A DNA stretch of 64,000 nt from Ulota crispa. Lineage: Eukaryota; Streptophyta; Bryopsida; Orthotrichales; Orthotrichaceae. Numbering within the stretch: the first letter of the stretch is position 1; every line of letters starts with the position of its first letter. The notes under the pieces are model-generated. The model ran no database searches. It had not been told where the DNA came from and saw only the letters and a program-made list of their open reading frames with translations. Made by a program: the position numbers and the translations under genes. This document shows positions 47,347 to 58,817 of this stretch, piece after piece. Location of the stretch: NCBI GenBank assembly GCA_963920765.1, contig OY987248.1, forward strand, positions 1,121,001-1,185,000, given 5' to 3'.

Positions 47347-48054
47347 TAATGTAAAGACATTGATCTCAAAAGTTCAACCAATGGGAGGCAAAGATTGGAC
47401 ATTCAGGGTCTCAAAATAATCTTGACTCGTAACTCAAAGCAACCTAAGCCCTAAGACACATGAGCCTTGTTTTGTTCAATGCCCCAATGTTGTTAACTAA
47501 GTGAAAAAAGCACCCATGCTGTAATTTTAAGGCCTAATAGATAAGGGCTAGTATGGATTCTCAAGGATTTGAAGATGTCATATAACGTGCAAATTATAGG
47601 TATATTCAAACGAAGACCTTTCATCAAACTCTTTGGAACATGATATATTACCACTAGGAAATCGAATTTGGGAATTTTGAATTCGCATTTGGATTCAAGA
47701 AATTTATATTTTGATTACGGAAATAAAAAGGGAAATTTTGATGAATACTCATAAAATTTGCAATATTTGTACAAATTTCACTAGTTTTCAAGAAATTGTG
47801 TAAATATTTTTGACATACTTTTGTAATTGTGAAAATACTCTTCTTCACAATTATCAAGAGTGCATGTCACGTACTTTTGAGCCAGACTTGTGTTACAATC
47901 AACCTTTCAGGGGCCCATTATTTGTGTAGCAAACTAACGTGCCAGGTGAGATCATTCTTTCTACTTCGTAAGCATGAGCTCTCTCACGGAAAAATTCTAC
48001 AATTTACCTGTACCAGAATTATTCATAAACTTGTAGGCTTGAGGAATAAGCTAT
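47347..48054. other. Gene-free stretch
   Basis: AT-rich DNA. The segment 47725-47810 resembles the left arm of the element at 29607-29953 (GGGAAATTTTGATGAATA, TTTGCAATATTTG), without a matching right arm. Confidence 0.45.
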
Positions 48055-48993
48055 TTAATCCCTGAAGGACCATAGATGTTTTTAAGATCTCAAAAACTGC
48101 CAACTTTTAGTGCATTGCCCAAAATTGAAAATCAAAACCTTTTTTCTCAATTTCAACCGTATGAAAGTGTGTAAAACAAATAAATCAATGTGTGCAAAAA
48201 AAAAATCAGCCCATTTCATTGCGTGGATTTTAAAACCATAACATTTGCATTGAAAAAAACAACTTCTTTTCATTCTTGCAAAACAAGGTCAGTAGATTTT
48301 GAGCTCTTCTAAAGTAAATTTTTTGCTCTACATGAAAATGAGCTTTTGATTGTTTATAAGTATATTATATTACGCCAACTTGTGAAAATTTTCAATAGCA
48401 AAGATAGAATCTAGCTTATTCTAAATCGCCTTACAATGCAAAGACGTTAAGTGAATTGGCAATACACTAGTCATTTTTTCTTAATTTCTTGTGCAATGAG
48501 GAAGTCTTCAATCATTTGAAATACAAGTTGTGAAAAGTTAAAGATAAACAATTGGAATGTGTGAAAAAGAATTCAAGAGCTTTGGATTTATAAATTGAAA
48601 GATAATAAGGCCCGAAGTTAGAAGAAAGTAATTTTTCTTAAAACCGCCCAAACATAGTTAACAAAGTTTTACTCCTCTTGGGATGTGATGTGCAAGCTCT
48701 ATTTTATTTTATTTTTGATAATTGTATACCAAATTTTATTAGTTACATACATGCCAATTTTCAAAAATTGATGAGGGGTTTAGCATAAGATTCTCCAAAG
48801 ATGCCCAAATTGCATGAGCTGCCCATATTCTTTTGGGAATTATAACTTTTGAAGCGGGCATCAGATTGGGGAACAAAAATCATTTCCACTTGGGGAAATT
48901 TACACCTTGTGTAATAGTTTTGAAAACATCCAATAAAAACTAATTTTGTATGATCCTACACGAGTTCTCAAGTGTATGTTCTTTTGGGGTTAA
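48055..48993. mobile_element. TTAA-flanked MITE, family K copy 2 (939 bp)
   Basis: The left end TTAATCCCTGAAGGACCATAG and right end CTTTTGGGGTTAA are worn versions of the copy 1 termini. The interiors are colinear throughout. Confidence 0.85.
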
Positions 48994-49089
48994 AAATCAT
49001 GTGCAATTTTCAATGGGTTTTTGGGAGACCTCAAAACTTAATCATTCCACTGTGTAAGACAAGTGTAAGATAGTTAACATTACAACTTT

Positions 49090-50525
49090 AATTTAATACT
49101 AGTATAGGTACTTGTTAATTTGACAAGACACAAAATAATTTCACTCCCATCTACATTAAAAAAAAGTTCTCTACCCACACAATAAAATATTTTTTGTTTC
49201 GCAATGAAACATTTTTCATTTTTTACCCATGTGGTCCAATTTTAAGCCCAATTACGCAAAATGTCATTTTTTCTTTACCCACACAATTAAGCGTTTTTAG
49301 TTTAAACCTCTGGAGTTTGGAAAAAGGTCTTTTTGTACCCATGTAGTAAAAGGATTGCCATTATTTTTTGTTATATATATACTAGTATAGGCATCCGTCA
49401 TTCCAACGTGACATAAAATAATGTGAGGCCCAATTATGCAAAACATTTCTTTTGCAAGAAAATATTTCTTACTTTTTATCTGTGCACTCCAATTTCAAAC
49501 TTTACCCATGTTGTAAAACATTCTTCTTTGTTTACAAAACATTGCTTGCAATGAAGCATTTTTTTGTTCTATACCCATAGAGTTTTTTTACCCACGTAGA
49601 AAAAGGAACATTGTTTGTTTTCTCACGCAAAAAAATATTATATGTTTTTTACCTACACAATTTTTTTACCCACGTAGTATTTATTTACGCAATTATTTTT
49701 AATTTATTTTTATTTTTATAAGCACAATTTTGCTACAATTTTTATTGTTTACCCATGTATTTTCTAACACATAAATTTTTTACCCATACATTTTTTTCTC
49801 ATCCAAGTTTTTACTTACGTGGGTTTTCACCTATGTAAGTTTTTACCTATACAAGTTTTTTACTCAAGGAAGTTTTTACCCATGCAAGTTTATTTACCCA
49901 CACAATTAAAGGATCATGATAAAAGGATTGTCATGAGATAAATCGTATTCTTTTGGGTTTCTTTACCCACGCGGTAAAAGGATTGCCATATTGGTAAATC
50001 ATATTCTCTATTATATATAAATAGATAGGCACCCATCGGTATGATAGGACGCAAAATATTTTCCAAACGTAATTACGCAATACATTTCCTAGGCAAGAAA
50101 GTGTTTCTTACATTTTATCCGCACACTCCAGTTTCAAACTTTACCCATTTAGCAAAAACAATATTTGTTTATGTCTACAAAACATTCCTTTGTAAGCATT
50201 TTTTATTCTCTATCCACGAAGTTTTATACCTATGCAATAAAATGAACGTCATTGTTTTTCATGCAAAAAAATATTAATTATCTTTTTACTACACAACGTT
50301 TTACCCACATAGTATAATTCACACAATTATATACATATATATGCATATATTTTTACACATGCATTTTTTTTACCTATGCAGGTTTGTCCCAAGCAATTTT
50401 TATCCACACAAGTTTGTTTACCCATGCACGCGGTGAAAGGATCGCATTAACAGGATCGCCAGATTGATAAATTGTATTCTGTTATGTATATAGATATAGA
50501 TAGATAGACAGACAGATATAGATTC
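49090..50525 (+). repeat. Three successive units of an unclassified T-rich repeat
   Basis: Units begin near 49100, 49378 and 50023 with AGTATAGGCATCCGTC-like words followed by GACGCAAAATA and CAATTATGCAAAACAT. Units 2 and 3 share TTTCTTAC…TTTTATC…GCACTCCA and the word TTTACCCA throughout. Each unit ends with ACCCACGCGGTAAAAGGATTG or a variant plus a TATATA/GATA tract (ending GATAGATAGACAGACAG at about 50490-50515). This could be nested copies of a retroposed element with a GATA-type tail, or a true tandem array. Confidence 0.6.
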
Positions 50526-51972
50526 GTAGCTCAATAGCCCTCCTTGATTAACGGATCAATGAGTAAATTATAAGAGAAACCAATTCATGAGCCTTATAAA
50601 TTTCTGACAGTAGTACATACCAGTATTCCAAGATGTAGTTTTCATAATTAGCCCTAAAGCCTACAAATACTGTTAAATGTGCTAAAAGTTCTGCTAAGGG
50701 CTAAAAATACTGCTAGGTGAGCTAATAACTCAAAAATTTAAACGTTTTTTTTGAAGTTATAATAAAGTGTAGTTGGCATGTTGCTAATTTCAGCTGCATT
50801 TGCGAAAACTGGCACATGCTTTCAACAGTGAAGTTTTTAGTCCTGAGATTACTCCTTGTTGCACATGTCAAGCGCCATATTGTGGCTCTTCAAACCCACC
50901 TGAAAAATAAATACATACAGTAGTGCCTCCCTAAGATGAACCTTTATAAGGAAAAATGCGTGATTAAGATGAAGTAAATGTTTGTTCTTGGTAGTTGGGG
51001 AGCTACAAAAGCTTGTTTAATTCCAATGAATGTTTTCCTTACATGAAAAAAATATGCTGTCCGGATACCTTCATCGTATCCATGCACTACTGTACTAGAT
51101 AAAATGTATTTTAATATTAATTTTTTAATAAATCATAAGGCAAGAGTTCACATTTTTTTATTACATGCAATCTTTGAAACTAATCTCCACAACTATACTC
51201 AAGTGAACTACCAAGCATACACGAATAGTGTCATTTACCACCTAATTAAAAACTAAACCCTACATTTTCTAGCCCTTCTAATAGTATTTACATCCAAAGT
51301 TATGAAAACTGTAGAGTAAAAATAGTTGGAACGGATCTGAAAGTTTTACGTCCGATAACAATTGTTTGTCAGATTGTAAAGCCCATTTCTGAAGGCTACT
51401 TTTCGTTCCACAAGCTTTTGAACTTGTCATACTTCTGATCTTCAGTACAGAAAAGTGAAACATCAACGGACCTGTACTTTGAAATGTGAGTCTACATTAT
51501 CCCGCTGAGGATGCCCAACGGCTCCCACGGTATGTGCTGTGAGCCCCTGGTTTTGCGACCGTTAGTTTTGGCATCAAGTGGGGCCCCGATCTGGAAGGAC
51601 TGGTACCGGTCGTTAATCAGTTGCAACACCCTCCCATTTCAAATCTCCATTGATACCCGGAGTCCACATACCCGCACTACTACCTTTCGGATACCTGATC
51701 ACTGCACGGCCTGCCAGCTAGGTTATCGCCACTCATCTTGCTCTCATGTCGCTCTAGTAATTACTTCAGTTACTCAGAATAAATGCAAAGATAGCAAAAA
51801 GTAAAAAGCGTGGCAGAAAAGTTGTCCCTTCATTGGCCGAGCGCCCGACGGACTGCTTTCAAAATTTACCGTAATGGTAATTCAGGTATTCACTTTTTTA
51901 TCATAATACAGTACCTACTACGTGTGTGGTTCTTGCTGCCGCAGAAAGATCGAGTAAATTAATCAAATTGAC
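50526..51972. other. Gene-free stretch with a GC-richer island at about 51440-51830
   Basis: The island has normal-looking complexity and a 97-codon + strand frame (51511-51804) with no family features. It may be an old gene fragment or unannotated RNA. Nothing else was recognised. Confidence 0.4.
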
Positions 51973-52812
51973 TACACTAAGGGCGGCTTCACACTATGAC
52001 TGGCCAAGTTGAGAGGCCGTGGGATTGAGTGGCCAAACTTTGGTGAGAGGCCAACAAAATGGGCTGAAAATAGTTATTAAATTATTATTTTTGACACCTT
52101 TGGCTGATTTTAGTGTGAAGCCTCCAAAGGCCAAGTCCAAAGGTCAAACTTTTGGCAATGAGCTTCTACGGACTCTCAACTTGAATGGCCATAGTGTGAA
52201 GCCTCCGAAGGCCAAGCCCAAAATCCAAAGCCATAGCATTTATGAGACTTTCCAAATCCAATGGCCAAGATCTTGTAAGCTTTTGGTTATTTTATGAAAA
52301 CAATGTGATGGCTTCTCAACCATAGTTTGGGTCTCCATTTTTGCTTGACCCAAACTATTGCCGAGAGGCCGACAACTTTGGATGATAAAGTGCTGCCATG
52401 TAGACATTTGGAGGATGACGACCTTTGGAGTTTGGCCACTAGTGTGAAGGGTTAAGTGGCCGTACTTTGGGTTTCTTACAATCTGATTGGCCGACATCCT
52501 CTCGACCTTCGACCATAGTGTGAAGCCGCCCTAAATAGTGCATTGTTGCCTTACCTTGGAGTGTTACCTCATGTCTCATGGCTTGGCCACTTGGAAATGC
52601 ATGTAACTATGTAGATATTAGGATTTCACATGGTTTACCACATAGACACCGCTAATTTAACTTTTTGCACATGAGTTTTTATTGCTAAGGCTTTTGAAAG
52701 TTGCTTATTGCAATAATTATTTTTGAAAGTTATTGTAGCAGCAATAAGTATTTAAATAGTGTAAAAAGTTGAGAAATTAGTGTGAGGCAACATAAATGCA
52801 CTATTTGGTGTA
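51973..52812. mobile_element. Inverted-repeat MITE, family M copy 3, interrupted by a Harbinger-type MITE
   Basis: TACACTAA at the left edge continues after the insertion as ATAGTGCATTGTTGCC. The inverse of the right end is TACACCAAATAGTGCATTTA. The internal block CTTACCTTGGAGTGTTACCT matches the other M copies. The inserted element occupies 51981-52531. Confidence 0.75.
51981..52531. mobile_element. PIF/Harbinger-type MITE nested in family M (551 bp)
   Basis: GGGCGGCTTCACACTATG is repeated in inverse at the right end (CATAGTGTGAAGCCGCCC), a perfect 18-bp match. TAA flanks both sides (51978-51980 and 52532-52534). GTGTGAAGCCTCC recurs internally at about 52110 and 52195. Confidence 0.9.
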
Positions 52813-55590
52813 GGTTTTAAAATTCCCAAGGTTTTCAAATCAATCCTTTCCAAGCTTAACATGATTCCCTAAATGATTTTTTTCTTTTTCCTTGATCCCT
52901 AAATGTAAGCAACTTTACTCGTCTCTTGATTTTGAGAATTTGTAAAGACAGTAGACCATGACTTGGAGAAATAATACGTAAACAATACAAAACTGGTTTC
53001 TGAATACAGTTCGTAGACTTTGAAATTTGAAATTTGAAATTTGAAATACTTATGTAAGGTTGGCTTCTGCATTGTTACCACCAATGTTAACGTTTATAGA
53101 AAAAAAGATATTTGAAGTTCAAAATTTCTTCCTAAAATGATTTCCTGTCCAAAATATTGAAAATTAGAGTAGAATGGAATATTGGAAATTTAGAGTAGAA
53201 TGGTTGCAAAGGGTTCTAATTGTAAACCCCCTTGTTTGTTTGTTTTAGTTAGTTGGTTTTTTTTAATATGTTTAAGGTGGGGAAAATTGCATTGTTTGGA
53301 GATTAAGAGAGTAAGCGTAGTTTGTTTGTTGTTTGAAGAATGAACTAGAAGGTGCTCATGTGTCTTGGATGAAAATTTGGTGTTTATTGATAAGAGCGAG
53401 TGTTGAGGAAAATGTTGAAGAAAGTGCAAATCATGGAAGAACATGTATTACATTGATAATGAATGAATCATATTGCATGTGTTAATTGAAAATAATGGCT
53501 GTTTGAACATACCTAAATCTTTCAATATACACCTTGTTAGCATGAATGGGTTAAGGTTCAACAAATCAATGAATGTAAGATGTATTGCAATTGTTAAAAG
53601 CACCTATGGCATTGGCTTTGGAAATGGCATACCATTGAGGTGATCATGAATATATTTGTAAGTGTTGGTTATGAGCTTACTATGGAGTACATCCAACTAT
53701 GACGGAAAATTGAGTGACCTTGTTGTCTAATGACAATTCATAAAATTTCTAAGAAGAAAGAATGTGTTAGTTGTTTAAACACACTTGAACAATATGCTTT
53801 AGAAGGTTTTAAAAATTTCAATGATACTTAAATAGATGAAATTATATAAGGCAAAGTTGAGTTATAGTTGTACAATAATAACCATTTGCAACATTTCATT
53901 GACATTTTATTGTTTCAACTATTGAAAATTATTGCAACTCCTAGGTCATAAGTTAAACTTCACATAAAGTAGAGCTATTTCAAAACTTCTAAATTTGCTC
54001 CTTACATTGATTGAATTAAATGAAACAAAAACATACAAAATGCTACACTGATAGTTTACAAATGTGAGGATTCTCTACCTTTAAATAGCAAATGTAAGGA
54101 GGAGTATAGTGGAAGATCCAAATGATATTGCACTCTTTGAGTCCCATAACTTGTTACAATACAAACATGCCTAAGAGGCACACATCTCAATTTGGCAAGA
54201 GATTGAAATATATCACTCTTGCATGATGCACTTGAAGAAACAAGACAAGATATTCTTAGATTGTGACAAGGAATTGAAATAATGTAATGCTTTTATGCAA
54301 ACATGTCACTTAGATGTAAAAGGCAATTGTTTTCTTGCATACACATAATGCAATGCTTTGAGCACATACTATATACAATAACTATGATGATAAGGGAATT
54401 GTAAAACTCAAAAACAACAAAAAATACTATAGTGTAATTTTTTTGTTGTTTATGGGTTTTCCAATTTTGGAATCAACACAAAATTTTGTTGTAAGTATGT
54501 TTGTCATTTAGAAACAACATAACCTCTCCTATCGATGTAATTTATATGGAAAAGGCACAAGTCCTTTTTATTTAATGGAGATTTTCAATTGGTTGCCAAC
54601 ATGAACGGTTGACACCTAGTTGAAGGAATCACTTAATTCTATTTCTCTTCCTCTTTTCCTTTAGGAAATGGTGATTTTTTAAAAGCCCCTCAACTATTAT
54701 TTGATTTGTTTGTCAAACATAGAAATATCTTACAACCTGCACGTCTAAACTATAGTGATTTTTTGGATGTCCAACATTAAGAAAGAACATGTTGCAATAA
54801 ATAAATCTAAATCACTCAAATTACAAGAGAGGCTTACAAAACGTCACACAAGAGAATGGATCCTCCAACTCTTCATGCTCCTCTACACAACCATGACTAC
54901 ATTCCAATCATTGTTTTGTAAGGTAACCGCACCCATACTTGAGCGTTTAAGGGTTTAGGGTACTTTAGAGTCTCGAAAAATTCATGATTTTTTTTGGTAG
55001 GGTTAGCCTTTCAACACGTTATCATGGAACGTAATTTTTGTGCAAAAAAGTACAGTATATTATTTTATATTAAAGGGCACATTGCAGCTCATAGAGTCAT
55101 AGGGTCCCTATTAGCAGCTCTAGACTACCCTTGATACTACTTTGATGTGTTCCTATACATGTGCTTGATGGTCCCAATCCTAACCATTTCACAGCAACTT
55201 AGCAATTGACATGTGGCAAGATTTTTTTGTGCAAGTGACATTCACTGCTCCACTTTGGGTTCACAATGAGTGGTTAACACCTCAAAAGTGGGGCTCTACT
55301 TTAGGGACTGCTCACGTATGGGTGGTGTTACCTTATTAGAATATTTGCCACTAGAGATATGCATTAATGTATCCAAATTCTTCAATTGCAATCTAATATG
55401 CAAGTCACTCTTTATCTCAGTTTGCTTAGAAAATCCCTTCTCATACACACTTGTACTAGGAGGTACCATCATCACATTTCTCAAAAGAATGTGCAATCCT
55501 AACCAATTTGTAAACCACTTTAGAGTTGTGCATGCAAAAACAAATATTCCTATTTTTTTCAAATATTGGTGGCTAGTATGTTTTTTTCAA
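52813..55590. other. Gene-free AT-rich stretch
   Basis: About 2.8 kb with only short frames on both strands. A four-unit TTTGAAA tandem lies at about 53020-53047. No transposon terminus, RNA gene or exon pattern could be supported. Confidence 0.45.
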
Positions 55591-55799
55591 CTACATGTTG
55601 CATTTAGGTTGTCTTCACAATTAGGTATCATTACCCTGGAAAGTCACCTCATGACTCATTGTTTAGCCACTTGGAGGGGCATACAACTCTCTAGATTTTA
55701 GGATTTCACATGATTTACAATGTGAACTCTGCTAATTTGGTTTTTTAAAACATAGTTGTTATTGCCAAGACCTTTGAAATTTGTTTTATGCACTGAAAA

Positions 55800-56345
55800 T
55801 TAACCCCTAAAGAACTGAATGTCCTTTCAAGGGACAAATGGGATTTCAGGCATGTACCTATGTCTAAACTACTTTGTGTAATTTTTTGAAACTTTTATGG
55901 AAGATGGGGAGTTCAAAGATATGTGTGGGCATCTAATTTTTTCTTCATTCCGACATTTTTTGAAGAAGTAGATATGGCTCCATATCTATCACTAAACTTA
56001 AAATTCTCATATCTTTCATCTCATTTATTGTAAATGAGTGATTCAAAGCTTCCCATGTATACGTAAACTTAGAAAACCAATTTCAGATTTTTATTTTAAA
56101 AAAATGGAAACTTTAAAAAAGTTTTTGGGCTGCCTGGACCGCCCAACCTCCCCAAAATTTCAGAAATTCATTTTTTACTTCTTCAAAAATGTAAAAATGA
56201 AGGAAAAATTAGATGCCCACACAGATCTTTGAACTCCCCATCTTCCATAAAAGTTTCAAAAGATTACACAAAGTAGTTTAGCCATAGGTACATGCCTGAA
56301 ATCCCATTTGTCCCCTAAACAGACATTCAGTTCTTTAGGGGTTAA
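55800..56345. mobile_element. TTAA-flanked MITE, family G copy 3, shortened (546 bp)
   Basis: Left TTAACCCCTAAAGAACTGAA and right TTCAGTTCTTTAGGGGTTAA are perfect inverses over 20 bp. The TGTCCTTTCAAGGGACA hairpin follows. Compared with the 728-bp copies it lacks most of the inner left arm. Confidence 0.85.
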
Positions 56346-56369
56346 TGTAGCAGCACTGTATATTTATAT

Positions 56370-56798
56370 ACTAGGGGTAGTCACGGCACTTCTTTGTGCT
56401 CACGTGGAGAATGAGAACGCAGTGGTGTCCCGCAGCTGGTGGTAGCTAGAGCTTTGGTTATGATTAACGAGTGAAACTTCTCAGCGTCCCATTCTTCTCC
56501 AAAGGTGAAGAATGAAGTGGAGAATGAGGTAGTGTGTGAACTTCTTACCATGGTCTACTTGTTTTCCCTGCTAGTGAATCACTTTTCACGCTAGCTATTT
56601 ATGCTCCTCCAATCGCTAACTGTGCTACCTTTATCTAAGTAAACCATTCTTCATTCTCCATTCTCATTCTCCAAAACACACAAAATAGGATATCACAACA
56701 TCTTCATGAAGAATAAGCTCCTATTGACTCCTCTTCTCTCTTTACAACTACTCAATCTCCATTCTCTGAGAAGCCGTGAAGCCGTGACTACCCGTAGT
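56370..56798. mobile_element. Inverted-repeat MITE (429 bp)
   Basis: ACTAGGGGTAGTCACGGC at the left; the inverse of the right end is ACTACGGGTAGTCACGGC. The interior repeats GAGAATGAG/CTCATTCTCC-type words. The target duplication is not certain. Confidence 0.7.
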
Positions 56799-56986
56799 GT
56801 AATATGTCAAGAAATTAGTGCGGGCCAACCTAAACGCAACATTCAGTATAGTGTTTTGGACAGGTAATTTTTGCTCAATTGGTCATATAACTCCTAGATT
56901 TTTAAACAGGTAGATTTTAGGACTGGATACCAAAAAAGTTGCACTTTACTTGAGGTATATGACGTATAACCGGCAATTTTTTTTTG

Positions 56987-58817
56987 TTAAAAAGCAAATA
57001 CTGCCCCAGCCTGGGGTCCACAAGTAGAAAGCTGTTGGACCGCGGTCACAGGGGCGTCTCCTGAGACCGCGGGGGCGCCATAGAAGGCTGTTTCGGGTGC
57101 AGCAGCGGCGAGTTCTCGTGCCCTGCGGCGACGGAACGGGGCGTGTTCGTGTTCGTGCTCATCGCTGTTGCTGCAGGCCTCCATCATCTCCATCATCTCC
57201 AAAGCAGGCCAAAATTCGGCAGGTTTGCGAGCTGGATTGCGAGTGCACCAGCTCCCCTGGCAGAGGCGCGCACGCACATCCCGGAAGAATGCGAACAACG
57301 CCAGCGCAGCGCCGGAGATGCGACCGAAGTGGCCACTAAACAAGCAAAGCCAAGCGGGAACAGGAGTATCTTAAGCTTAAGCTTAAACTTACCTTGTATG
57401 TGCTCGGGTTCCATCTCTCTCTCCATCTCTTTCGGTTGCTCTGTTTTCCAAGGACCAGCACACAGCGATTTTAGCGATTTTAGTTAATCGATCTCAAACT
57501 CTTTCGAGCTCAAGGCTCAACCTCAGTCAGTCAGAAGAAGCCCGCGTCACAAACTGCTTGTACTCTTCTGTCACGTGTTACCGTACGTATTCGTGTGTTT
57601 TCTTTCACTTTTGGCGGCTGTTTGAGCGTGGATGGACGTGACGACGAAGTGCGTTGCCGGAGTTTGCTATTCTCGTCTTCCTGTGGAGTATGCTCGCGAA
57701 CCGCAGTGATGCTATGGCTCAAACGCGGTGGAAACTAGCAATTTATTTTACGTGGAGTTCGGGATCGCCTCTGTCTTGCAGGTGTGTAGTTTTCTCCATT
57801 TTTATTTGAAGTAATAATAAAAGAGTGTTGTGTAAGATTAAGCGAGAGAAATGGCTTCTGGTTACGTCTTCAGGATTTCCAGTTTAAATGGAGAGATTTC
57901 CAGTACATTGATTGCATTGAGTCGTTATTCGCTGCGCGGAGTGTTTCTGGTGTGCTACGAGCATTCGCTCTATGCGGATCTTGCCGTGTTTCCTGCGAGC
58001 TTGATTGGATCTTAGAAGATGCACACGGGGCTCTGGAGTCTCGTCGAGGTTTTGAGATAATTGGTTGATGAGTTTTTGAAATTTGCTAGAGAAGTTTCTA
58101 GCTCAATCTGCAAATGAATTTACACGAAAGCGGAATTTCTCCAAAGACGAACACGCTGCTGTTGTTGTTGATAGTGGATTCAGTTTTGAGTTTTCTCGTT
58201 TGTTTCGTGTGCGAGAGGAGTTACACGTTTACCTGTTCAAACGTGACTTAGAATATCCGTGCGAGTCTTCTCTCTTTAGTTGGAAACAGAGTCGGTGAAG
58301 GTTTTAGTCGCTGTGCTTCCTTGTCTAGGTTTTCTCCGTCTTCAATTTCGTGACCGCTATCTCGAAGAAAGACTTCTGAATCTATCGGTGGAAGAGAGAG
58401 TGAGCCCCTCGATAGAGGCAGAGTGCCGATCGGATTGGAGGAAGTCGTGTGGTTGAAAAAGTCATTGCAGAACTTGCTTTTTGAGAGCCTAAGAACTACA
58501 TGTGCTTTACTATTCCTCTTCAAGCGTGAAGCTAACGATATGACTTGCTCACAGGGTGGCGTCAGTGGTTTGATAGCATTCTCAAGCGGCGTAAAGTGCT
58601 GCATACTCTGCAACACTGCTACTCTGCGGTGAGCACCACGGGAAGAGAGGTGGCAGGGGTTGCGAAAGTTGGCACGCCTGAAGCTTGCAGAAGCACGCAC
58701 GGCCTTTTGATCGAATACCCAAGAACGAACTTAGTGATTTCGTTGCCGCCCGGCTGTCATCTAAGCAAAGCTCCCGACGGCACCATTTTGTGCCAGGGTT
58801 AGTTTTGGCGTGGAATC
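56987..58817 (+). promoter_or_regulatory. GC-richer promoter and leader region of the hydrolase gene
   Basis: G+C rises sharply from about 57000. A CT-rich tract (TCTCTCTCCATCTCTTTCGG) at about 57413-57433 is typical of plant leaders, and three AGCTTA units lie at about 57367. Open frames on both strands up to 150 codons are short and mutually overlapping. I see no family features and treat them as chance frames or upstream open frames in a long leader. Possible splice acceptors (TCTTGCAG near 57780) hint at a leader intron but I cannot fix the transcription start. Confidence 0.45.

Larger units (their letters stand above)
55591..56850. mobile_element. Family M copy 4 with two nested insertions
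   Basis: Left ATGTTGCATTTAGGTTG and right CCAACCTAAACGCAACATTC. The internal block after the left end matches the other M copies (GACTCATTGTTTAGCCACTT). The interior is filled by a family-G element (55800-56345) and a second element (56370-56798). The outermost bases of the left end are worn. Confidence 0.6.

Noticed and set aside
56987-57487. Overlapping 114- and 118-codon frames on opposite strands
   Set aside because: They are open because of high G+C. The residue composition (Arg/Ala/His runs) is typical of chance frames.
58248-58700. 150-codon - strand open frame upstream of the hydrolase
   Set aside because: It lies antisense in the leader, has no family features or splice context, and several other frames are open in the same GC-richer DNA.
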